From Gemmatimonadota bacterium (GTDB lineage: Bacteria > Latescibacterota > UBA2968 > UBA8231), in the NCBI GenBank assembly GCA_009840005.1, contig VXOR01000061.1, forward strand, positions 148,853 to 212,852: 64,000 bases of DNA, in the 5' to 3' direction. The stretch's first letter is position 1, and each line of letters begins with the position of its first letter. This document shows positions 48,960-56,497 of this stretch, piece by piece. The notes under the pieces were generated by a model. It worked only from the letters and a program-made list of their open reading frames with translations. It was not told the DNA's origin and ran no database searches. The translations under genes were made by a program, and so were the position numbers.

Positions 48960-50096
48960 TCACTCCGCGTCGAAAAAACCGAGGTCCTCGCGCGCCGCGC
49001 CGCGAGCCACTTCCTCGTCGAGTGTGACTCCGAGGCCGGGAGCCTGCGGCAAGGGGATCCGCCCGTTGACGATCAGGTCGCGCTCCACCGTGAGACTATT
49101 CCACAATTCATTGTCGAGATGGTGAAATTCCAACACCTCGAAGTTGGGCGAAGCAGCGCACGTGTGGCACATGGCCACGGTGCCAATCGGGCTACAAATG
49201 TTGTGCGGCGAAATCGGGATGTAGTAAATGTCGGCCAGATCGGCGATGCGCCGTCCCTCGGACAGGCCGCCGGCCTTGGCCAAATCGGGCGAGATGATGT
49301 CCGTCGCCTGCGTCTCGACCAACTCGCGGAACCCGTGCCGCGTGTACAGGTTTTCGCCGGTGCAAATCGGCGTGCGCGTCGCATTCTTCACTTCCTTGAG
49401 CGCGGCGACATTTTCAGCCGGGATCGGATCTTCCAACCACATCAAATTCAGCGCTTCCAAGGCGTAGGCAACCTTGAGGATGTCGTGCGGAGCGTACGCC
49501 CAATGGGCATCGATGAGCAAATCCGTGTTGGGGTGCAGCGCCTCTCGGAGCGCCGTGACCACTTCGATGTGGAAGGCGATGTCGCTGTTGCTCATGGTGC
49601 GGTTGTAGTGGTCGCGCCGGTCGGGACGTGGGTCGATGTCGAACTTGATGGCGTCAAAGCCGCGGGCTTCCACTTCCTTGGCCTTGGCTACCCAAGATTC
49701 GGGATTGTCGTCCTCGTCCCCGGCGTGACAGTCGTTATACACGCGAATCGAGTCGCGGTACGCACCACCCAGCAATTGCCAAATCGGCACGCCAATCGCC
49801 TGCCCGGTGATGTCCCACAGCGCCATCTCAATGCCGCTAATCGCGCTCATCACCGCCCCTTGGTAGTACCCCGACGCCGACATCGAGCTTTTCATGTCGC
49901 GGAAGAGCTTATCGACGTTGCGCGGGTCTTGGCCGATGAGGGCGCGTTGGGTGAGGCGCTCATCGACCACAATGTGGTGGACGCCGGCCCCGTGATAGGC
50001 CTCGCCAATGCCGGTAATCCCCTCGTCAGTGCGCACCTTCACCAGCACCCACGGCATGGGTTGCAGCAGCACAGCACCCACGTCGACAATTTTCAT
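48960..50096 (-). CDS. Mandelate racemase/muconate lactonizing enzyme superfamily dehydratase (galactonate dehydratase-like)
   Basis: The start is ATG 50096 (GGAGGTAGCG upstream), giving 378 residues. Enolase-superfamily parts are visible: FDAIKFDID on strand 2, metal ligand plus base in LIDAHWAY, the second ligand in WLEDPIP, the third in CTGENLYTR, and the general acid histidine in PISPHN. The D-x-H pattern points to the D-galactonate/gluconate dehydratase type of acid-sugar dehydratases. First gene of the Opp-type operon, so the transporter probably brings in a related sugar or glycoside. Confidence 0.85.
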   Translation of the reverse strand: MKIVDVGAVLLQPMPWVLVKVRTDEGITGIGEAYHGAGVHHIVVDERLTQRALIGQDPRNVDKLFRDMKSSMSASGYYQGAVMSAISGIEMALWDITGQAIGVPIWQLLGGAYRDSIRVYNDCHAGDEDDNPESWVAKAKEVEARGFDAIKFDIDPRPDRRDHYNRTMSNSDIAFHIEVVTALREALHPNTDLLIDAHWAYAPHDILKVAYALEALNLMWLEDPIPAENVAALKEVKNATRTPICTGENLYTRHGFRELVETQATDIISPDLAKAGGLSEGRRIADLADIYYIPISPHNICSPIGTVAMCHTCAASPNFEVLEFHHLDNELWNSLTVERDLIVNGRIPLPQAPGLGVTLDEEVARGAAREDLGFFDAE

Positions 50097-50237
50097 CGCT
50101 ACCTCCGCGTATATACGTGCGTCTGTCTGTATCTTCAATCAGCGAGAGGCATTTATACAGCCATTGAGTAAGGACAGATGCCTTATTAGATTGAACATGA
50201 CTCCAAAAACGCCGCCAATGTATCGCCTACCCCACCC

Positions 50238-50260
50238 CTCGTCAAGCTCTCTAGGAGACC
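50238..50260. repeat. Left direct-repeat copy of the phyH leader, upstream of the RHH/RelE module
   Basis: CGTCAAGCTCTCTAGGAGA (50240-50258) matches CGTCAAGCTCTCCGGGAGA (50834-50852) at 17 of 19 positions. The right copy contains the ribosome-binding region of the PhyH gene. The left copy leads nowhere. The rest of this 216-bp gap holds no other recognised feature. Confidence 0.6.
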
Positions 50261-50312
50261 TGACGCCGCTCGCGATGCTTTGACGTTTTAACGCTATGAG
50301 GTTATCGCCTTT

Positions 50313-50546
50313 ATGACTAATGCGACCAAACGAATCACCATCGACTTTGATCCTGCGCTTCACCGTGCCCTTCAGCGACAGGCCGCCGAAGCGAACCGGT
50401 CGATTTCCGCCTTGGTCAATGATGCAGTGAGGCGCACCCTAACCGAGGATGTCGAGGATTTGAGTGCCTTCGACGAGCGGGACGCCGAACCCAATTTGCC
50501 GTTTGAGGATGTCGTCAAAGATCTCAAGCGCAGTGGCAAGCTATAA
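50313..50546 (+). CDS. Ribbon-helix-helix antitoxin
   Basis: A 77-residue protein with an N-terminal ribbon-helix-helix (KRITIDFDPALHRALQRQAA, then NRSISALVNDAVRRTL) and an acidic C-terminus (DLSAFDERDAEPNLPFEDVV) that would wrap the toxin. It overlaps the RelE-like gene by 14 bp. Antitoxin and autorepressor roles are inferred from family. Confidence 0.85.
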   Translation: MTNATKRITIDFDPALHRALQRQAAEANRSISALVNDAVRRTLTEDVEDLSAFDERDAEPNLPFEDVVKDLKRSGKL

Positions 50547-50793
50547 AATTCAGATCAAGCCCTCTGCCGTACGGGAAATTGAGGCGATTCCCCAAAAGAA
50601 ACAACGCCAGCGCATCATTGCTCGAATTCGCGCCCTAACGGACAATCCCCGTCCACGAGGGGTTGAAAAACTCTCTGGACTGGACCGCTATCGAGTGCGA
50701 CAAGGAGCCTATAGAATCATTTATTCAATTGAGGACGATGCCCTAATCGTCTATGTCGTGAAGGTTGGTCACCGCAGTACTATCTATAGATAG
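50533..50793 (+). CDS. RelE/ParE-type toxin
   Basis: The start is GTG 50533, inside the antitoxin frame, giving 86 residues. The pattern is RelE-like: YKIQIKPSAVREIEAIPQKK, RIRALTDNPRPRGVEKLSGL, YRVRQGAYRIIYSIED, VVKVGHRSTIYR. Ribosome-dependent mRNA cleavage or gyrase inhibition are both possible in this superfamily. A weak hairpin with a T run follows. Confidence 0.87.
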   Translation: MASYKIQIKPSAVREIEAIPQKKQRQRIIARIRALTDNPRPRGVEKLSGLDRYRVRQGAYRIIYSIEDDALIVYVVKVGHRSTIYR

Positions 50794-50794
50794 C

Positions 50795-50814
50795 AAGAGC
50801 CAATCTCTTTTTTT
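50795..50814 (+). terminator. Weak terminator-like hairpin after the RelE-type gene
   Basis: AAGAG/CTCTT (5-bp stem, 5-nt loop) followed by further T residues. The stem is short and AT-rich, so termination is uncertain. Confidence 0.35.
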
Positions 50815-50858
50815 GCATCTTTAACTCATCCTCCGTCAAGCTCTCCGGGAGAACCGCC

Positions 50859-51692
50859 ATGATTCGCCTCAACCAACAGCAACTCAACTTTTTCGACACC
50901 TTCGGCTACCTCGCGCTGCCGGGGTTGATGGCCGACTGCATCAACGAGATCATCGACGCCTTCGAGCAGGTTTGGGCCGAGCGCGGCGGCGGCCACTACG
51001 GCCAACCGCACGACGGCGAACGGCGCTCCTGCATCGTGCCCTTCATCGATCAACACGAGCGCCTGTGCGCGCTGCTCGACGATCCGCGCATCGAGGGCTT
51101 GCTCGCCAGCCTGCTCGGCGACGACTTCAACTACAGCGGTTCCGACGGCAACTACTACGCCGGCGACACCCGGTGGCACTCCGACGGCTACCAGAAGGAA
51201 ATCCGCCACGTCAAGATCGCCTTCTACCTCGACCACCTGACCCGCGACACCGGCTGCCTGCGCGTGATCCCGGGCAGCCACCGCCGCGGCGACCAGTACG
51301 CCGAGACGCTTGAAGCGAACGTCAAGCAATCGCAGGAGCAATGGGGCATCTCCGGCGACCAAGTCCCAGCCGTCGCGCTCGAAATCGTCCCCGGAGACGT
51401 CGTCGTCTTCCAGCACAACCTCAAACACGCAGCTTTCGGTGGCAGTGGCCGTCGCCGCATGTTCACCATCAACTGCATGGTGCGCGTGCCCGACGAGCAG
51501 ATCGACCTCGTCAAACAAGACATCGCCGGACTAGCCCGCTTCTGGGCGGAGCGCGCCTACGGCGAGAAGATGATCGCCACGGCGAGCGAACGCCGCATGG
51601 TGCACCTCGAACAGCGCATGGCCAACGACGGCCACCTCAAAGAACTAGCGGCGAAGGCGCGGGCCGAGATGCCCGAGCCTTCGCGGGGCTAG
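50859..51692 (+). CDS. Phytanoyl-CoA dioxygenase (PhyH) family protein
   Basis: A 277-residue Fe(II)/2-oxoglutarate oxygenase. The facial triad is visible as WHSDGY (H-x-D) and the distal H in VVFQHNLKHAAFGG, with R-R following for 2-oxoglutarate binding. YLDHLTRDTGCLRVIPGSH is the usual block between them. The substrate is unknown; this family is greatly expanded in Latescibacteria and Poribacteria. CGGGAGAACCGCC precedes the ATG. Before a WD40-protein gene was inserted it was probably followed directly by the sugar isomerase gene, whose 5' fragment still lies 7 bp downstream. Confidence 0.88.
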   Translation: MIRLNQQQLNFFDTFGYLALPGLMADCINEIIDAFEQVWAERGGGHYGQPHDGERRSCIVPFIDQHERLCALLDDPRIEGLLASLLGDDFNYSGSDGNYYAGDTRWHSDGYQKEIRHVKIAFYLDHLTRDTGCLRVIPGSHRRGDQYAETLEANVKQSQEQWGISGDQVPAVALEIVPGDVVVFQHNLKHAAFGGSGRRRMFTINCMVRVPDEQIDLVKQDIAGLARFWAERAYGEKMIATASERRMVHLEQRMANDGHLKELAAKARAEMPEPSRG

Positions 51693-51759
51693 GAAAATCA
51701 TGAGCGACCACTACGAATTCAAGATGGGGATGTACCTCGGCGAGCTGCAGTAGCCCTTC
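51682..51759 (+). pseudogene. Truncated 5' copy of the downstream sugar isomerase gene
   Basis: This 78-bp stretch matches 54599-54676 with a few differences. It reads MSDHYEFKMGMYLGELQ from ATG 51700 and stops at TAG 51751, where the intact gene has CAA. The shared part includes the AGGAAAATC ribosome site and begins in the last codons of phyH. It is the left border of the inserted WD40-protein gene. Confidence 0.85.
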
Positions 51760-51839
51760 AGTGTAAAAAATGCAATAGGCTCTCGCACGTATTCGACGTA
51801 TATTGGACGTTTACCTGTTCTGTTTCAGGAGGAACCCCC

Positions 51840-54554
51840 ATGAAAAGCCTCGTTTTCCATCTTGCGCTAATCGGCTTCGTGCTCTCGCCGTTGACGACCG
51901 CTCACGCGTCGCCCCCGCCGTTAGACCGAAGGCATGGCTCTGCGCCGTTTGAGCACGATCACCCCCACCCGCACCCGGCAGCCAAGCAACTGGCCGCGGC
52001 CGATTTGGACGCGGGCGAACCGCGCACGGTGCGGACAATCTACTTCACGCCCAAAGACCGGTCCTATAACTCTCAAGCCGTTACTCAGATTAAAAAAGAC
52101 CTGCGCAAGGCCCAAGCCTTCTTTGCCGAGCAGATGCAGGTGCACGGGTACGGCAACAAGACCTTCCGCTTTGAGACCGATGCCCAAGGGGAGCCACTAG
52201 TACATCGCGTCGATGGGCAACGCCCTGAGAGCTACTATTTCCTCAACGGAGTTTTACAGGGTTTTCACGCTGAGGAAGTTGAAAAGGCAATGTCTGATCT
52301 TAGTGAGGACATTTATGATGAGAACATTTATGTCTTCTATTCTGACCTTTCTGTTGAGAGTCCTAACGTCACTGGGTATAGAAGATCGAAAAGGGGTGGC
52401 GATGTAGATTACCCTTTTACAAACTATCGGGATTTGGAGTGGCAAACCCTCGCCCACGAACTGGGACATGCGTTCGGTTTGGGGCACGATTTTCGCGACC
52501 GTGCATACATCATGTCCTATGGCCCGGGACTGAATCAGTTATCGGCGTGCTCCGCCCAATTCCTATCCGCACATCCCTACTTCGATTCGGCCATTCCCCT
52601 TGAAGATGTGTCGCCGCCTCGCATCAGCATATTGTCGCCGACCCGGTATCCGCCCGGCTCCAGTACTATTTCCATCCAACTCAAAATCAGCCACTCAGTC
52701 GAGCTGCATCAAGTGATTGTAAAAAACGGAATCGATGTTGTGACGTGGCAAGAGCTCGATGGCAAGGACGCCACTGTTACGTTCGACTACGATGGTTTTT
52801 TTGCTAGCACTGGCTTTCGCAGTCTGCCCGATGTTGTCGCCCATCCAATTTTTATCGAGGTCATTGATACCAAGGGAAATATGACCTCGAGAGAATTCCG
52901 GCATGGGGAGAAGTCGCCACACCTGATTACCACCTTGCAAGAAGAGCCACTGCCGCCGGGGGTCCATCTTTGGCCGAAGGTGTTGTTTTCCCCCGACGGC
53001 AAAACCTTGGTGTCTTTTGGGGAGCAGATCACCCTGTGGGATGTAGCGACCTTAACGAGGACCGCCATCTTTTACGCGCATGACTATTGGGTCGGTTCAG
53101 TGTCGTTTTCCCCCGACGGCAAAACCCTAGCCTCTACTGGGATTTACGATAAGGCAATCAAGCTGTTTGATGTTGTGGCCCACAGGCATATCGCCACGCT
53201 CCGCCATAGTAATACAATCCTAAAGGTGTCGTTTTCCCCCGACGGCAAAACCCTAGCCTCTGGCAACACCGACGAGATCACCCTGTGGGATGTCGCGACC
53301 CGAACGAAAACCGCCACCTTGGACCCGCCGGCGGGGCATTCGGCCTGGGATAACCGGATTGATTTGCTGTCGTTTTCCCCCGACGGGAGCATCTTGGCCG
53401 CCGCGTCCCCAACGAGTACGATCGCACTATGGGATATGGCAACTCGAACGCGAATCAAAAGGTTCCCCAATGAGCATCAAATCGTTGCGTTGTCGTTTTC
53501 GCCCGACGGGAGCATCTTGGCCTCTGGGCAAGCCGGTGGCGATGTTTACCTGTGGGACGTCAAGGGCCAGAAACAGCAGATAGGTGGTTGCGACCATGCA
53601 GGGGAGATCAGCTCGGTGGTATTTTCCCCCAACCAAGACTTCTTCGTCACCGCCGGGACCGACGGCGAGGTCTTCCTGTGGGATACCGATACCCAAGAAA
53701 CTGTGGCCATTTTAGCCCAGATAAGTCCGGTTGCAGCGGTGTCATTTTCTCCCACCCAAAACATCATGGTCTCCTCAGAGGAAGGTAGCCAGCTGTTCTT
53801 GTGGGATATGTCCGAGTGGCTCGGGGGTAGTCCGCCCACGCTGCCGAAAACCTCCGGCGGAGCCGATAATCCCGTCATTGTCCAAACCCTATCCGAACAA
53901 ACCGCCGATAGCTCCGACGATAGCTCCGACGATAGCTCCGTCAATGTCCGAGCCACATCCGACCTAACCGCAGACACGGCCTATGAGGTGACCGAAGCTA
54001 AGTTAAAACATGGGGTCGGGGTCGCCCTATATCTCAGCTCTACCTACGAATACGAACCATCCATAGAGAGCATCCCAGAGGCGGTGACCGTATCCGGCAT
54101 CCCGGGCGTAACCGTCTTCGGCTGGGGTCGTTTAAGCGACAGACGACTCATTGTTGACATAGGCTTCTCGGGCGACCTAGACAGCGACGCGGTGCTAACC
54201 TTTACCGTTGCCGCCGACGCCATCGCCGACTACGACGGCCCCCCATTCTCCGCACAAATTCCGGTCACCGCAAGCCAAGAAAACGCCCTTACGCCCAACT
54301 TCCCCAACCCATTTAACCCAGAGACCTATATCTCGTATCAGTTGGCCGAACCCAGCGAAGTTACGCTTACCATCTACGCCCTAAACGGACAGGTGGTGCG
54401 GCACTTGGTACAAGCCCATCAAGCCGCCGGGGCGCATGAAGCCTATTGGGATGGCCGCAGTGCATTCGGGCAGCCTGTCGCCAGTGGGGTGTATTTTTAC
54501 CGGTTGACCGCCGGCGATTTCACGGCGACGCGGAAGATGTTGATTCAAAAGTAA
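51840..54554 (+). CDS. Exported metzincin-like protease with WD40 propeller and type-IX/FlgD-like C-terminal domain
   Basis: A 904-residue protein. Signal peptide at residues 1-23 (ending TTAHA). The zinc site H-E-L-G-H-A-F-G-L-G-H is at 206-216, with a Met-turn-like YIMSYGPG about 20 residues later. A propeller of roughly seven WD40 repeats spans about 375-658 (repeated VSFSPDGKTLAS, TLWDVATRT). A Ser/Asp repeat (SSDDSSDDSS) and an Ig-like segment follow. The end (NFPNPFNPETYISYQLAEPS to SGVYFYRLTAGDF, residues 820-904) is a textbook FlgD/type A sorting domain. Probably secreted to the cell surface. AGGAGGAACCCCC precedes the ATG. It interrupts the phyH-isomerase pair. Confidence 0.85.
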   Translation: MKSLVFHLALIGFVLSPLTTAHASPPPLDRRHGSAPFEHDHPHPHPAAKQLAAADLDAGEPRTVRTIYFTPKDRSYNSQAVTQIKKDLRKAQAFFAEQMQVHGYGNKTFRFETDAQGEPLVHRVDGQRPESYYFLNGVLQGFHAEEVEKAMSDLSEDIYDENIYVFYSDLSVESPNVTGYRRSKRGGDVDYPFTNYRDLEWQTLAHELGHAFGLGHDFRDRAYIMSYGPGLNQLSACSAQFLSAHPYFDSAIPLEDVSPPRISILSPTRYPPGSSTISIQLKISHSVELHQVIVKNGIDVVTWQELDGKDATVTFDYDGFFASTGFRSLPDVVAHPIFIEVIDTKGNMTSREFRHGEKSPHLITTLQEEPLPPGVHLWPKVLFSPDGKTLVSFGEQITLWDVATLTRTAIFYAHDYWVGSVSFSPDGKTLASTGIYDKAIKLFDVVAHRHIATLRHSNTILKVSFSPDGKTLASGNTDEITLWDVATRTKTATLDPPAGHSAWDNRIDLLSFSPDGSILAAASPTSTIALWDMATRTRIKRFPNEHQIVALSFSPDGSILASGQAGGDVYLWDVKGQKQQIGGCDHAGEISSVVFSPNQDFFVTAGTDGEVFLWDTDTQETVAILAQISPVAAVSFSPTQNIMVSSEEGSQLFLWDMSEWLGGSPPTLPKTSGGADNPVIVQTLSEQTADSSDDSSDDSSVNVRATSDLTADTAYEVTEAKLKHGVGVALYLSSTYEYEPSIESIPEAVTVSGIPGVTVFGWGRLSDRRLIVDIGFSGDLDSDAVLTFTVAADAIADYDGPPFSAQIPVTASQENALTPNFPNPFNPETYISYQLAEPSEVTLTIYALNGQVVRHLVQAHQAAGAHEAYWDGRSAFGQPVASGVYFYRLTAGDFTATRKMLIQK

Positions 54555-54616
54555 TCGCGCCGGCTGAGCGACGGTTTGCGCGGCCACTTCAGCGATGGCG
54601 CGGGGATAGGAAAATC

Positions 54617-55543
54617 ATGAGCAATCAATACGAATTCAAGATGGGGATGTACCTCGGCGAGCTGCAGCAACCCTTCGAGCAATCGCTGGCCACGGCGCGC
54701 GACCTCGGCGCGCACTACGTCTGGTGCGGCACCCACTCCGACAATCGCAGCCTCTACGAGCTTGCTGACGCCGAGATAGACCAAGCCGCCGAACAGGTCG
54801 CTGCTCACGGTCTCGAGTTTTTTCTGCTCGACGGCGCGGGGTTGTTCAAGACAGTACACCTCGCCGAGCTTGAGCCGGGCAAGATGCTCGAACACGACCA
54901 ATTCAAGGATCATTTCACCAAGCTGGAACGAGCGATGGAAGTTTCAGCCCGCTTGGGGATCGGCGCTGTCGGCTGCAGCAGCTTCGCTTGGCCGGCCGAG
55001 TACACCGGCGGCAAGCCCACTTGGCCCATGCGCTGGGCAACGCGCGGCGGCATCATCTCCGACGGCGACATGGCCAAGCTCGTCGAGGCGTTCTCCATGT
55101 TCGCCGACCTCGCCGAAAAATACGACGTCGATGTCGCCTTCCTGATGATGCAGTGGAATTATGGCAACACCAGCCGCAACTTCCGCCGCATCGTCGAAGC
55201 CGTAGGCTCGCGGCGCTTCAAAGCGCTCTGGTGTCCGGCCGACAACTACAATTGCGGCGAAGTCGATAACGCCACCGCTGGCTTCGAAAACCTGCGCCCC
55301 TACCTGCACGGCGTCCACGCCAAGGATCTGCGCACCATAAACGGTTCAACGCTCGAATTCGAGTACACGCCCATCGGCGAGGGCCACGTCGATTACCCGA
55401 CGATCCTGCGCAACCTGCGCGACAACCGCTGCGACGTCGTCCTGTCGATCGCCACCCACTTCCTACCGGCAAGCGGCTCGCGGCTCGAAGCCATGCAGAC
55501 GAACTACGCCAACATCCGCAGGCTGATCGGCGAGTTGGCGTAA
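54617..55543 (+). CDS. Sugar phosphate isomerase/epimerase family protein (TIM barrel)
   Basis: The start is ATG 54617 (ATAGGAAAATC upstream), giving 308 residues. Blocks typical of the AP-endonuclease-2/xylose-isomerase-like barrel are GMYLGELQQPFEQSLATARD, the metal-ligand region ALWCPADNYNCGE, then HGVHAKDLRTING and YTPIGEGHVDYPTILRNLRD. It probably isomerises or epimerises a sugar or inositol derivative. Transcribed with the downstream domain-duplicated protein (29 bp apart). Its first 60 bp are duplicated at 51700-51759. Confidence 0.85.
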   Translation: MSNQYEFKMGMYLGELQQPFEQSLATARDLGAHYVWCGTHSDNRSLYELADAEIDQAAEQVAAHGLEFFLLDGAGLFKTVHLAELEPGKMLEHDQFKDHFTKLERAMEVSARLGIGAVGCSSFAWPAEYTGGKPTWPMRWATRGGIISDGDMAKLVEAFSMFADLAEKYDVDVAFLMMQWNYGNTSRNFRRIVEAVGSRRFKALWCPADNYNCGEVDNATAGFENLRPYLHGVHAKDLRTINGSTLEFEYTPIGEGHVDYPTILRNLRDNRCDVVLSIATHFLPASGSRLEAMQTNYANIRRLIGELA

Positions 55544-55572
55544 TACATTAGGCAATCCAACAAGGAATACGC

Positions 55573-56322
55573 ATGACTGATTCAGCGCAGGGCGACAGCG
55601 TCGTCATTCTGTTCCGAGGCGGACGCTTGCCTCAGTGGCATCAACTCGACGACGCGCAACGGCGCGACTACGAGCGCCAGCACGTGGACCTAATGCTGTC
55701 CGTCTCCGAGCGCCACGGCCTGATCGGCATCCACGGCTACCGCCTGCTGGCACCCCTCAATAGCTGGGAGCGATTCTGGACCATTGAATTCCCAGACCTA
55801 GCCGGTGCCGAGGCCTGGATGGCGGCTGAGACGGAACCTCCGTACGGACACTACGGCTTCTACGACTATTCACTCGCCCGCCGCTGGCAACCAGAGAGCC
55901 TAGCTTGGCTACCCCGCAAGCCCGAGCCTCCCGTAGCCCCCGACGCAGACCCGCACGTAATCCCACCCCTAGCCGTCGATCCCTCCTCAATCGTCGTGCT
56001 CTCCTTCGGCGGCTGGCGTCGCGGCTCCGACCAAGTTGACCCCCAGACGCACGGCGACGAGGAGCACCAGCAACGACTGCAAGAGGTCGCCCAAGACCAC
56101 GGCCTCATCCACGGGGAAGTCTTCCAACTGCTCGGGACCAACACCGAAGGCGAGTTCATCTGGATACTAGAATTCCCCGGGCTGGCCGGTGCCGAAGCCT
56201 ATATCGAAGCCGAGAAGGCACCACCCGCCGGGTCCTATCACAAACGCAACTACCACCTCGCCAGACGCTGGGCACCCGAGTACTTCGCTACTTGGCCGCC
56301 AGAGGCAACTGGACAAGAGTGA
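55573..56322 (+). CDS. Two-domain alpha/beta-barrel-like protein of unknown function
   Basis: The 249 residues form two copies of one domain: FWTIEFPDLAGAEAWMAAE with YSLARRWQPESLAWLP, and WILEFPGLAGAEAYIEAEK with YHLARRWAPEYFATWP. Each copy begins with a strand containing V-V-I-L-F or V-V-L-S-F. It resembles dimeric ferredoxin-like (ABM/DUF) domains made as a tandem fusion. I do not recognise a named family. Its TGA overlaps the ATG of the following broken gene (TGATG). Confidence 0.65.
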   Translation: MTDSAQGDSVVILFRGGRLPQWHQLDDAQRRDYERQHVDLMLSVSERHGLIGIHGYRLLAPLNSWERFWTIEFPDLAGAEAWMAAETEPPYGHYGFYDYSLARRWQPESLAWLPRKPEPPVAPDADPHVIPPLAVDPSSIVVLSFGGWRRGSDQVDPQTHGDEEHQQRLQEVAQDHGLIHGEVFQLLGTNTEGEFIWILEFPGLAGAEAYIEAEKAPPAGSYHKRNYHLARRWAPEYFATWPPEATGQE

Positions 56323-56497
56323 TGACGCGACTCCAACTCCTCTGCACCGCCCGCCCGCTCCACTGGCCCACCGCGGCGGCTCCAGCTATCTCGTCCAGAC
56401 GGGGGACGAGACCTTGGTCTTCGACGGGCAGGTGATCCTCGGGCAGGACCTGCTCGAAGTGCCCATAGGGACCATCGATACAGAGCCAGTGCGATGA
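56322..56497 (+). pseudogene. Remnant of an MBL-fold metallo-hydrolase gene
   Basis: ATG 56322 begins MTRLQLLCTARPLHWPT. After a one-base shift near 56370 another frame continues RGGSSYLVQTGDETLVFD, the N-terminal strand pair of beta-lactamase-fold hydrolases. It then jumps to GQDLLEVPIGTIDTEPVR and stop, with the middle of the protein, including all zinc motifs, missing. The stop overlaps the next ATG. The tail G-T-I-x-T-E-P also occurs before the CocE gene and its duplicate. Confidence 0.65.

Noticed and set aside
53100..53560. Tandem DNA repeat or CRISPR-like array in the WD40 gene
   Set aside because: The repeated FSPDGKTLA codons are protein repeats with irregular spacing; no spacer/repeat array exists in the window.
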